Assembly (NCBI GenBank): GCA_022925895.1
Contig: JAKSYS010000235.1
Span: 17,732 to 81,731, forward strand
Length of the DNA: 64,000 nt
Source of the DNA: Fragilaria crotonensis
Taxonomy: Eukaryota; Bacillariophyta; Fragilariophyceae; Fragilariales; Fragilariaceae
Reading direction: 5' to 3'
Both the position numbers and the translations under genes were made by a program. Shown piece after piece: positions 1 to 10,943 of the stretch. The notes under the pieces were generated by a model. The model worked only from the letters and a program-made list of their open reading frames with translations. It was not told the origin of the DNA and ran no database searches. How positions within the stretch are numbered: position 1 is the first letter of the stretch; every line of letters starts with the position of its first letter.

Positions 1-890
1 TGTCAAATGCTGCGAAGAAGGGAATCTCCCTATGGTCAGACCAGTACAAGATCGGCGACGATGATCTGTGCAGCGGTGTGGCTCTCTTGAAAGTCATCAT
101 CTGAGAGAGTCTCCTTGATATGAACGCAACCACCAACCAAGTTTGCACGAAACTCTCAAACTTGGACAGTTACTTATTGACGGTGGACAGCAACATCAGC
201 AAGTTCAACCAATACGTGAAACTTTTGCTCCAATCTCTGACGGCAAGGAATCAGAAGACGTCGGATCTCCTCATCAAGCTATTCAAAGGATACGGCGCAG
301 TGAGCGATGAAGTCTTTAGGGAGTGGCTCATGTGCAAGCAAGATGACAACGAGGAAGGGGAGGAGCTCACACCCGACAACCTGATGATAGCCGCCAAAAA
401 TATGTACGATACAATGGATGAGAAGGGCACATGGAATGCGCCGACGGCCGAAGAAAAGATTGTGGCGTTGGAAGCAAGCTAAGTTCAACTCCACGATGAA
501 GTCACTCAACAAGAAGGTGTCATTCAAGAGCTCAAAGAAGAAAGCAGCCGAATCGGGAAGTGACAAGCAGTCTTCAAAGAAGAAAGATGGCGATCACCCA
601 AAGAAGTGGAAGGCACCAAAACAAGGTGACAAGAAAGAAGTCGACTTCAAGGGTCACACATGGTACTGGTGTGGAAAGGACACCAGTGGTAAGTGCGAGA
701 AGTGGCGAGCTCAAAAGCTGAAAGAGTGCAAGGGCTTAGCAGCAGATGCAGCCGGTGAGAAACGCAAGCGAGAGTCGACAGGATCAGACAAGAAGAACAA
801 GGCAATTGAGAAGAAACTCAAGGTTGCGAAGGCCTACATTGCCAAGCAAGATGGAGCAGTCAGTCAAAAAGGACACAACGGAGGATGAAG
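1..890 (+). pseudogene. Copia gag remnant
   Basis: The readable frame already begins before 120. It passes an in-frame TGA at 102-104, probably a decayed CGA arginine codon, into a 120-codon stretch (120-482), then shifts frame and continues to about 888. The second part is lysine-rich and holds a finger-like cluster around HTWYWCGKDTSGKCEKW, followed by a third cysteine. This is the unusual W-C type motif I associate with diatom copia Gag rather than a classical CCHC knuckle. At least one nonsense codon and one frameshift make it non-functional. It would have formed the nucleocapsid-like particle. Confidence 0.75.
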
Positions 891-1948
891 AAGACAGCGA
901 GTGACATGGAGGGTGGACTAACACACTAGTAGTGTGGACTTTACTCACTTTGTGTTGGTCTATAGCCGCCATCATCGCAACCATTCTTCAAGACACAAAA
1001 CGAACATTTGACACCGAGGCGTGGAGCAGGGCAAGCCGAGGGATTGTGAAGAGGAAGGACTTGCTTGTCGCGTCGGCATGGTCATGCTGCTGGCAAATGA
1101 TCGAGTCCATCTCGAGCAACCTGGGAGACTGGATCCTGAGGAATACCAAACCACGCAATCACTCGGGACATGCACGCCATCGAATCAATTTAAAACGAGC
1201 AAGCTGGAGGCAAAGGGAGGACCATCATGGCGATGACGGTTCTTGCCATGCAAGCAAATGCTACGATAGCTCGCGACCGAAAGAAAGACCTTTTTTCGAC
1301 ACGGATTCTGAGACATTTTCGGTATCGACAACCGATGTTCGGGGTGAAATTCACATGTCAAGGAGGACTTCGTTGGGAAACTGAGACCGTCGGATCGGGT
1401 AGTGAAGGGATTCGCGGGAACGAGGACAACGAACGTGCAAGTCGGCACGCTACATTGGAGTTGGGAGGACTAGCTACTTGGGAAGGAAACATTCCTTCAG
1501 CATTCCGAATTCATACTACGTTCCCGACGGACGAGGAGTTTGACTCTTGAGTCCGCAACACTGGTCCCAAACCCGGACGACTGGATCCGATTGTGACCAA
1601 TGTGGCAAATACACCAACGGACGGGAGTGCGTGTTGTTTTGGGGCGGTGGAATGTATAAAATCAGGCTTCGAAAAATTTCGAGCCTTCTGTTGTGAAGCC
1701 GAACTGGATAAAACGACTCGGGACGTCATCGCGATGTCTTCGGGTTTCGTATCGGACGACTAGGAGATTGAGGCGGACGACAGGGAGCTAAGAACGAACG
1801 CGTGGTGGAACTATAACAAAACCAACCCAACATTGCGTCACCGGATCTCGTCCTTGACGGTCCAACCAGTACTCCTTCAAAGGGGGAAACAAACAAGGCA
1901 ACAACAGACAAGCCTCCGCAAACGTGAGAGCAACCCACAACGACCGAC
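891..1948 (+). other. Decayed gag-integrase linker, no readable frame
   Basis: Between the gag remnant and the integrase zinc-binding region no frame gives a recognisable protein. By position this should have held the aspartic protease, but I could not find a convincing D-S/T-G motif. Treat it as decayed internal sequence of the copia element. Confidence 0.5.
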
Positions 1949-2810
1949 ATGGACCTGCCACGAACAACGAACTCAAACATCATCCTTGACGAGGAGGACC
2001 GACAGCCAACCAATGACCTGGCGGAGCTGTTGGCAATCCACCATCAATTCGGGCACATTTCAATGAGAAAGCTGCATGAGATGGTCAAGCAGGGAATCTT
2101 GCCGCGGCATCTATCCAAGTGCAGACTTCCAACATGTTCTGCCTGTCTCAACGCAAAGGCAACGAAACGACCTTGGCGAAACAAACCACGGAAGAATGGC
2201 AAGGACGACAACACCAAGCCCACAAAACCAGGCCAAGTGGTATCGGTCAATCGACTCGTCTCACCCACGCCAGGATTGCCCAAATGACTGGATTACTGAC
2301 CGTGAATCGATACCGCTACGCAACTGCTGTCTACGTCGGACAATTCAGTTGACTGGGGTTTATGTACCTCCAAAAGACAGCGTCAGCGGAAGAGACAATG
2401 GAAGGGAAGCGAGCGTTCGAGGCATACTCCCATCGGCACGGAGTGAAAGCGGAAAAGTACCATGCCGACAATGGAATCTTCAAGGCGTACAAGTGGGTGG
2501 ACGCGTGCAAGCAGGACGGACAAGGAATGATGTATGCAGCGGTAAACGCGCACCACCAGAACTGAATTGCCGAAAGAAGAATTCGCAAATGTTAACGCAC
2601 GCGAATGCCAGATGGATTGACACAATAACAGCAAACTTGTGGCCATACGCCATTCGGAACACAAGCAAGGCAATCAATCATACTCCGAGCATGCAAGATG
2701 CTTCCAGAAGGAGCCCCATTGAACTGTTTTCAAACTCCAAAGTGGCAACAAATCCAAAACATTGGAAGCCATTTGGATGCCCGACCTACGTACTCTCAGA
2801 GTAACCGACC
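1949..2810 (+). pseudogene. Copia integrase remnant
   Basis: The zinc-binding part is readable at about 2,026-2,190 (histidine pair in IHHQFGH, cysteines in CRLPTCSAC). The catalytic core is split over several frames: YHADNGIF near 2,460 carries the second catalytic aspartate, and HHQN-stop-IAERRIR near 2,550-2,590 carries the catalytic glutamate immediately after a TGA. The first catalytic aspartate appears replaced by asparagine (VVSVNRLVSP, near 2,240). The carboxy-terminal stretch ending in FGCPTYVLSE is at 2,760-2,804. A nonsense codon, frame changes and a mutated active site show that it is dead. Confidence 0.8.
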
Positions 2811-3900
2811 TTTTCCTCACAAATGGTCGCAGCGGTCAAGAGAGGGAGTTTACTTGGGGAGATTTCCACAACACGGACGAAACATTGCACTCGTGATGGA
2901 CATAGACACAGACTTGGTGAGCCCCCATTTCAATGTCGCGTACGATGCAACTTTCGACACCGTTAAAAGCATCAAGACAAAATCGTCAAGGCAACTGAGA
3001 GCGGTTTGTCACGTCTCAGAAGGAGCCAATGGCAAAGGGCACAACGTCACCAGGCCAAACGACGAGCATGGCAGGGTCCAGCAAAAAGCGAAAGCGCCAC
3101 ACACCAAATGAGAGAGCAAGGGCAGGCAAACCGGTGCCTTCAAGACAGAAGGAGTCAGCTGCAGCAAACATTGGGGACAACGGTCCACCAATACCTATCA
3201 ATGCAACTGCAATGAGCAACAGTGCGACAGGAGATGCGAGATGAACTCAAACATCAAGATTCGGACGCACAATAAAGCCAATTTAAAAGATTCTCGAGGC
3301 GATGTGTACCAAGATCAGCAGCAAAGCCACTCAGAGCAATGTCAAAGGGGAAATATTTTGCTACGTGGCAAGGTTCCCAAACGATGACCCGTGGAACTAT
3401 TGCAACCCGTTGATGGCATACAACGCAGTGTCAGACCCGGACACGCTATCCTATTGCCAGGCAATGAAGGAGGAGGACAGGGAAAGTTCAAATAGAGCAG
3501 TATAATATCGCCAGGCGATGAAGGAGGAGGACAGGGAAAAGTTCAAAGAGAGCATGGTGAAGGAAGTGACAGACCAGGCTAACAATGTCAACTTCACAAT
3601 CATTCCGAAGTCAGAAGCTCCAAAGGGACAGACCATCCTACCAGCCGTCTGGCAGATGAAACGAAAGCGCGACGCGAAGGATGGATCAGCAATCAAGAAA
3701 TACAAAGCGCGATTGAACATTGACGGAGCGCGGATGAAAAGAGGTGAGCACTAGCATGATGAAACGTACGCACCGGTTGCTTCATGGAATATGGTGAGGA
3801 TGCTCCAGACGATGACAGTGGCGCACGGATGGCACATGAAACAGATTGACTTTGTTCAAGCATTCGCTCAGGCCCCCGTGGTGATGGCTGGGAATATATT
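2811..3900 (+). pseudogene. Copia integrase tail and reverse-transcriptase N-terminal fragments
   Basis: GVYLGRFPQHGRNIALVMD (about 2,845-2,900) is the conserved end of copia integrase. After a low-complexity spacer, 3,302-3,754 encodes the segment before the RT fingers (PAVWQMKRKRDAKDGSAIKKYKAR). An in-frame stop follows at about 3,752, then YDETYAPVASWNMVRML continues to about 3,880. The RT catalytic domain is then lost by deletion. Confidence 0.75.
3456..3552 (+). repeat. Imperfect tandem duplication inside the copia RT remnant
   Basis: A segment starting GCCAGGC(A/G)ATGAAGGAGG occurs at 3,456 and again at 3,510, an offset of about 54 bp. The same peptide (QAMKEEDRE) is therefore encoded twice. 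It adds a stop and a frame change, so it arose after or during decay of the element. Confidence 0.8.
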
Positions 3901-3938
3901 TGTTGGGAACTCAAGACAAAGGTACGATATTGTAACCG

Positions 3939-4452
3939 ATGACCGACAAGGACTTGGAGGTCTTCGTTGACGCGAGTTTCTGTGGTGACTGGGACCCAAA
4001 GGCGGCGGCGAGTGATCGTGATACGGCGAGGTCACGTCATGGATACATCATCGAGTATGACAACTGCCCCCTGTTATGGAAGTCCCAATTGCAAACGGAA
4101 GTGGCTCTATCGTTGACGGAGAGCAAATATACAGGTCTGATTTACGCGCTAAGAGATGCGATACCTATAATGGAATTGCTTAAGGAGATGAAGGAATGAG
4201 GATACCGGGTGGTATTGTCAACGCAGAGTGCACTGTTGTGTGTTCGAAGACAATAGCAGAGCCTTGGAAATGGCTCGTGTCCACAAGTATCGACCTCGAA
4301 CGAAACATCTCAATGTCAAGCTCCACCATTTCAGGGACTACGTCAAAAGGAAAGAGATCAGCACTCACCACCACATCCAAAGCAACGAACGACCAACCGG
4401 CAGACTTATGTATGTATGCAGCAAGGAGGAGTGTAATGGTACTGACACGTAG
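3939..4452 (+). pseudogene. Copia RNase H remnant
   Basis: DLEVFVDASFCGDWDP gives the first catalytic aspartate of the copia-type RNase H, and SLTESKYTGLIYAL the glutamate region. A stop ends this frame at 4,199. FEDNSRALEMARVHKYRPRT, a shifted frame near 4,240-4,300, gives the next acidic residue and the typical tail. The domain is nearly complete but frame-broken. Confidence 0.8.
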
Positions 4453-4500
4453 CGTACTGAACTGTCACAAGCGCGAAACCAACATAGTGTGAGCGCGGAA

Positions 4501-7500
4501 GCTTACATTCGTACTGAGTCGCGGTTGCAGTCGCGCATCAAAATTACGGTCCCTCCCTGGATGAAAACACGGGAACACGATTGCCGAATCAAAAATCCCA
4601 CAAGACAATCTAATCACAATACTTAGAATCATACTTTTGTAAAGCCCTTTACTTCGAAGTTTTGTTATCAAATGTTGATATCACGACACCAAGTAAATCA
4701 CACCAGCGCCTTCAAGTTTTTCCGTTGAAGCGACTCAATATGAACCTTCTCCTTACAAGAGAATTTGGCGAGAGAGTAGAAAGCATTTGACCAAAGGCAA
4801 AGGAGTTCTTGACACCTTTGTTAGGGTCTGTCATGACATTTAAAACGGGATCAGGAAGCGCCGGCTATCTATGGTAGCGGCAGAACAGTTTCCTCATCAA
4901 AAACATTGGCATCATCCACTTCATGCTGGTCAGGATCATCAACAGCTACTTCTAAGCAAAGAAGTTGCGCCAGCATCCTGAACAATACAACTTCCTGACC
5001 AGTACTGACTCCCATGATGCATCATCAGTGAGGACAACATGGCAGCCATAGTATTGTGCAGCCTCGGCAGCACTGTCAATTGAAGTGTCCAATGACATTA
5101 CTCTTCTTGAGTACCATTATGGTTGAAGTGGTATTGGGTACTGTATGCTAGTATACTGTACTACTGTCTATTTGCTTCCTGGCACAATACTATATTCTAT
5201 GTACATGATATGCTTTCCAGTACACAGTTTCAACATCCATTTATTGATGTAAATTCTACTGTTAGGTCACAATATTTGTGTTTGCCAACTTCATGAGTAT
5301 TGTCGGTAGATTGTTTGGATTGCACACCCCTTCAATCTATCATACCATTCTTGCTTTGTGCTTACATTGTCCTGATGTTTGCTTGCTGTAATACGGATCA
5401 ATAAGGCTCTTCCTAAAAGCATAAACGTTTTACAAGCAAGTAGATTGTGACTAAGATGTACCTGCTGAATTCTCTTGAAGGGCTTCTGATATCCTTCACA
5501 CAATGAAGCACTACTCCTGATACTAGTACTTGAAATGGAAGACCAGTTGGGCATGTAAAAATGAGCAAAAGACAAGCAACAATCCACAAAATAGTTACAG
5601 GAGAATCAACAATGAAAGCCAAAACCTCACTGGAACTGCTGTTGAACACTTGCCAATATGGTCAAACTTTAGATTCTAGCCATTCACTGTGCCTTCAAAC
5701 CTCATCAGTAAATTAGAAAACAACAAATCAAGTTCTCAAAAAATTGTTTTTTATGTGGAAATAAACTTTTAGAATAGTACAATTTATGATATCTACAGCT
5801 TTGTTGACTCCTAATAGTTATACGTAAAATAATTTGGTATCTCACAGACTCTTATGACCTGCTCATTTTTAAAAAATCTTTCAAAATAAAAAACGTTAAG
5901 TCAAATATTTAAACATCCATATTAACTATCTTATGTCTAGAGTGTCAATGTTCATTAACATAAACTTTCAGTAATCACTTCAAGTATATCAAGTCACTTA
6001 AAACCACCTGGTGATGTTCACGACCTGGTATATGCTAACTTTAGAGTAACCTGATGAAAATAATGACACCTTTTCCCAAGTTCTCTGGAGGAGAGGCAAC
6101 TATAATTCTGTGGTGTAATAAAAGAGACAAGGAGATGAATCAAATCACTTTTGCAGTATAAATATCCCTCTCCCACCTGACATTTTACCTGTAATCCATC
6201 TTGATCCTTGGGAATACATAGGTATCCTGTATTGGCAGTGTTTGGTGCAGACTCATGGTCTGGCAATCATCAATCGGTTCTAAAAAAGACCAAAAAGATG
6301 CGTTGAATCACTCTTGCCTTAAAGATGTCCCTCACGCATTTGACATTACCCGACGTACATTTTGATTGTTGATCTCACCAACTTATTCGCAACTTTTCCA
6401 AGTAAGGTTGATGGGTGTACCATGAGTAGAACAAACAACATCAAGAAGACCTTGGTACCACCAAAGACTCCTCCTGGATTGACAAGAAAGTGTACGAGAC
6501 AGTTGCTTGACAATACTGGTGGAACCCATAAATGTGGTTGTGATGATCAGGACTTCCCAATTAACATGATGTTGGATTACTTGTCTAAGGGAACAAGGTA
6601 GTTGACAGACAAAACCTTCTCCACCACTTCCACATCAGCAATCAAAAAGGCATTGGGCTCCTGTTCCTCAGCCAGCTACCAGCCAGTCACTTCACAAGAA
6701 GGAGACATGATTAATAAAAGTGCAGTTCAATGTTGCTGAAGTCAAATGCCATTTGTACTATGCTGGGGTGGTGTAAGTACGGTCTCATGATAGTTTCACA
6801 TGTGATAAATGATGGTACTACTTTGAGGCTGATTGCCTCACCAGACCACGGAATCGCCTCTTCCATGTCTTAAAGAGCAGATTAAAACCAGCACTGTCTC
6901 ATGCAAATTCCTTGTCCTGGGATCATGATTCACCTTCAAACTTGAGGGATTGCTGCGTGTCTCACCATTCTGGTGCTACAACAATTAAGCTGCCATGATT
7001 GATCACCATTTGCTTTGTAGACTGCAACTGATCAACTTGACAGACCGGAGTACTTCTCCCGGAATTCAACGTGACTTTCCGAATCCAGAAGGGAAAAGCA
7101 CCAGGAAAGCATCCCACAAGGATAGTAAGCCTCAACAAAACATGTTGCATTCCTACGATATTGGTTCGTAGTACTACCCTTGTGAATGTTGCCAAAATGT
7201 AGACATCTTTGGGTTTACGTTGAGCGCCTCTTATTCATATCTCAGTCAGCAGCTAGTCAAGGGTTGGAACATTTGAAGGGAGGCAAGGAATGTTTTCTTA
7301 AAGCAACGTAATGTGAGACACAGGTTAAGTTAACAACAAACTTTACACATTGGTGCGGCTGGTGTAATTGTTGTGCACATAATTTGAGTGCAAAAGAATC
7401 CATGAAGAATAGCTCTGAACTTGTTCAGAATCCTTTGGCATTAATGATGCTTGACTTTTTGCTTATTTCTGGCTACCACCTGCCATCTAGCCCCCAACAC

Positions 7501-10500
7501 GTGATCAAGGACTGTAGCATTTGTCAATGCGTGATATTGGTTTACAACTGGCAGACCAGGGTCAGCTTCTAGAAAAACTCAAGAAATGATCACTCATACT
7601 CCTTTCCCAATATTTTTTCACATTTGTCATGATTAAAGATAAAATTCAAAGAAAAAGACATTTTTGGAGAATTAAAAGGGCTTCTTTTAAGCAACATCAG
7701 GAGTAGGAGCCCAATGAAAATGTGGTCAATTCATACTTCTGTGGTTATTAACCATCATGTAGTAATTCATCATTGACCAATTAGTTTTACTGCTATTGAC
7801 CAGGGTTATTTCTTCAATATCCATGTACATATTTGTAGCTGTTTGCCAAATCATGTTAAAAGCAGGTTGTGGTTAATTGTATGAAATTTTCTGGTGATTA
7901 GGATATGAGAGAAATGTCCTGGGGAATCCCGGTTTGCAAGTGGATTGGCTTTGAAAGGAGTGTTTGTCCTTTTAGATGATGAGATGAATAGTACAAAACG
8001 TCTGTGACCTTATCAAATGGTGACTCAGTGTTTGAATCCTTACTCAATTGCATTCCCGACGACAAAAGACATTTGATCTGTGCCTCTGGGAATGAAACAA
8101 TGTGGGTTTGTCCTGCACAAAGGCATCCAAAAGACTTCAAATGCAACAACCCAAATAGTCCCATCAGCAGAGGCTGAGACACCAGATATTGTGAGAGATC
8201 ATTCCCATGTATGACATCATCACTTAAAGGTCCGACATGCAAGCAATTTTTTGTCGACACCTTTTTCTTGACCACGCTGTCTGTCTGAGGCTTTGCCTGC
8301 TAGAACTTATTCTAATTTCGTCGTGAATGCAGAGGTCTGGATAATAAAGGTGTATATCAGATGTACCGTCAATCCCAGAGCACAACAACTTCACCACTTG
8401 CCGTCACCAAAGGTGGTGCTCCAACTGCAATAATGTCTGGTCATGCTTGGGAATCCTTCAAGGGTTAAAGGATGCACAGAGGAGTATGGCAGGCCAATCC
8501 AAACAATCTCCCAAGGCTCACCATCATCTGATCCGGAACCTTGGTGAGAGGTGAGGAGGAGGAGCAAAAGCTTCTACTCTTCACTTATAGGACTATCTCT
8601 GAGGCATCACGCTGTTACAGGGGTTTTGCCCTCGAATAATTGTGTTGGTTGCGAACTGTGTTAGCTCGAAGAAGTCACAATTGGCTTACACCGCACAACA
8701 CCACTGATGCAAACATCCCGACACATCTGTCGTTTCTCGTATATCCTTTGGAATCCGGTGCGGTATAACAACCCCAAGGCAATCATAAGATGCTTGGAAG
8801 TCCAGAAAGGTGGCGACAGATTTTGTTTCCTTTTTGAGCTGACGGCACTCTATCACAATAATGGACTGCATCTCCGGATGTCCTGGCATACTCTGTCATT
8901 TGATGACAATTCATTTGTCCGAATGAGATAGCTCAGACATCCAGGATTCCACTGCAAGTGACGGGGGATGTATTTCTGACATTCTATCAGAGCAATGAGA
9001 TATCACTGTATCAGATCCACAGGCTGCAAACTCGGAGGATACATCGGACGAGGCCACCATTCTTTATATCATCCCTTCTACAGATGAGAGGAAGTTATGC
9101 CACCGACGGCTTTACCGTTGATCTCCAAGATAATGATTGCTCATTTGATGTAAACGATACGTAAGCAATTGAGGCAGCAACGTGATCTTACAGTTAGTCT
9201 CCTCTCGTCCCAAATGAGTCTTGTTTGCTTCTGGAACATGAGTTTATCAACGGAAATGATAATTGCCAACATAGCATGATCCGTAATTCCAACAAGCTTC
9301 ACAAGTACCACCTTGGCTGTTCTTGGTGATGACCTAGGTGGCACTTTGCCCTCAACTAGCTAGAGTTCCCCCTGTGGAATCATATTACATGATTATAACC
9401 CAGCTGGACAAAGCAAATTGCGAACATCAACTTCTTGACAATGTGAGAACATCAACTGAACCAAGTTACAGTGGACTCTTTGGATGATGTGCGGTTTGCT
9501 AGCATCAATAGACACAACTGCTGGCTGGCAGGACGGAGTCTTGATGTTTCACATCTGGTGGACAGCAACAGATATAATTTCAACTCTCCCGTTTATGACA
9601 GTGAATAAAGACTTTCCAACTGAAACGGCAATACATACTCGCTAACAACAAGGTCAGTGATATCATGGTTTGATGCTTTTTGCGCTTCACTCGAGAATAC
9701 AACCGGATTGTACGATGACTTCCATATTGTCACGGTGATACGGAGTATACAAATGATAGCATCGCGTTGGGTACTACATGGACTCAGTACATTCTTCCAA
9801 ATGGTACACATTTGATACATTTGACCACAAAGGCTGGAGGCAGAAGAAAACAGAAGTCCTGGTAGAATAAGTTGAGCAGTCCAAACATAGTATGGTCTTG
9901 TGATTTTTACGATTGTCCAACATGATTATGTATGAATTGGATGCTTTTTTAGGATCACACCTCTCTTGCTTGCTTCTGGCTTTGAACTACTTTTCATTTT
10001 ATGCCCCAGGATATGAACCCAGCTTCAACTTGTAGTTACCAAGCGTGACTTTTGGTTAGAAGAACATGAGACTAAGCAGAGTAATTACTACATCTGTTCC
10101 CAAGATGCAGACAACTTCAAACTTGTTGCTAAAGCAGATTTTCTGCGGTATCCCTTCTCACTTGCTTGTGTTGACCCTCCAGTCTACTATTGGGGAAACA
10201 ATTATAAGAACTTCCCAGAAATGGAGGTGGCATGGGTCACGAGCTGCACTAAATACCTTAGAGAGTGCATCCGCAAGATAGAAGCCGAATTCGCAAGATA
10301 GAAGCCGAATTCGATTTGGACAGTAATCTTTGGTGGGAGCAACACATAGCTACTAGCAGACAGCAAGCGTAATCTTTCGTTAGAATCTGGAATTTGACAC
10401 TTTCAGATACTGATTAGAATTACACTATGAGCTTGCACAATAGGTCAATGGGTTAAGCCTTTTGATGTAACCCAATGATTAGGTCGTATATAATGTCTTG

Positions 10501-10510
10501 TCACATAGCA
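4501..10510. other. Six-kilobase stretch without a recognisable gene
   Basis: AT-rich DNA whose open frames stay below about 125 codons. None shows a recognisable domain, a plausible intron-exon chain or a conserved motif strong enough to name. Local features are only simple: runs of A/T around 5,700-5,960, GTAC-rich patches around 5,140-5,175, and the short tandem repeat at 10,272. Old transposon debris is the likeliest content, but I cannot show it. Confidence 0.5.
10272..10311. repeat. Two exact tandem copies of a 20-bp unit
   Basis: The unit CGCAAGATAGAAGCCGAATT occurs at 10,272-10,291 and again, identically, at 10,292-10,311. No gene is present; it probably arose by replication slippage. 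Confidence 0.9.
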
Positions 10511-10943
10511 CACTAGAGACCATTCGGGGATTAATTCGGTTAGTCATTTTTTGGTTATGAGTCATATTTTCACGCCTGCAAATGCAAAGAATAGCGCATT
10601 TTCCTTATGTTAATACAAAAGGAATGCAAAAACAACGATTGAAACTTTCCTGTCAGTTCGATGCCAATGCTGTCAGTGAGAATGTCATCAAAAATGAGAT
10701 TAGCGATGAAAGCGTGCACTATGTCATACACTGACACCCATGGAACAACATAGTGCACGATTCTATTGTCCTTTCAAGAATTCGTCAAATTGTTTTGATT
10801 TGACAATTGGACTTGACCATTATCGTCTACTCTTGAGCCAAGAATCAAATGTCATCATATAAATTCCTCCATAGTCAAACGGTCATATAACGCCAGGCTG
10901 GCCGGATCGACACATCGAATTAATCCCCAAATGGTCTCTAGTG
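10511..10943. mobile_element. 433-bp element with CACTA...TAGTG inverted ends
   Basis: The left end (CACTAGAGACCATT, 10,511 onward) and the reverse complement of the right end (ending at 10,943) match over about 29 bp with two mismatches. The ends fit the CACTA (En/Spm) superfamily, which makes 3-bp target duplications, but the flanking triplets (GCA and AAG) differ, so insertion is not proven. No coding capacity is seen. Copy B of the segmental duplication retains the right end (near 21,290) but starts inside this element, so the A/B duplication boundary lies within it. Confidence 0.55.

Larger units (their letters stand above)
1..4500 (+). mobile_element. Decayed Ty1/copia (CoDi-like) retrotransposon, left end outside window
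   Basis: Gag, integrase, reverse transcriptase and RNase H pieces follow one another in the copia order (integrase before RT) on the plus strand, but spread over all three frames with nonsense codons. The polymerase core of RT, including the YVDD box, is missing: the frame goes from an AFAQAPV-like motif near 3,880 to RNase H at 3,939. Neither LTR could be delimited; the 5' part lies outside the window and the 3' part may begin soon after 4,480. The element cannot be autonomous. The family assignment rests on domain order and on motifs remembered from diatom copia elements. Confidence 0.85.

Noticed and set aside
7898-8275. Minus-strand frame of 125 codons with HLKSFGCLC, reminiscent of the end of copia integrase
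   Set aside because: The similarity is limited to a few residues; nothing before or after it reads as integrase or RT.
8686-8889. Minus-strand frame with FLDFQASYDCLG, faintly like the first catalytic motif of LINE reverse transcriptases
   Set aside because: No other RT motif is found on either side, and a match this short is easily due to chance.
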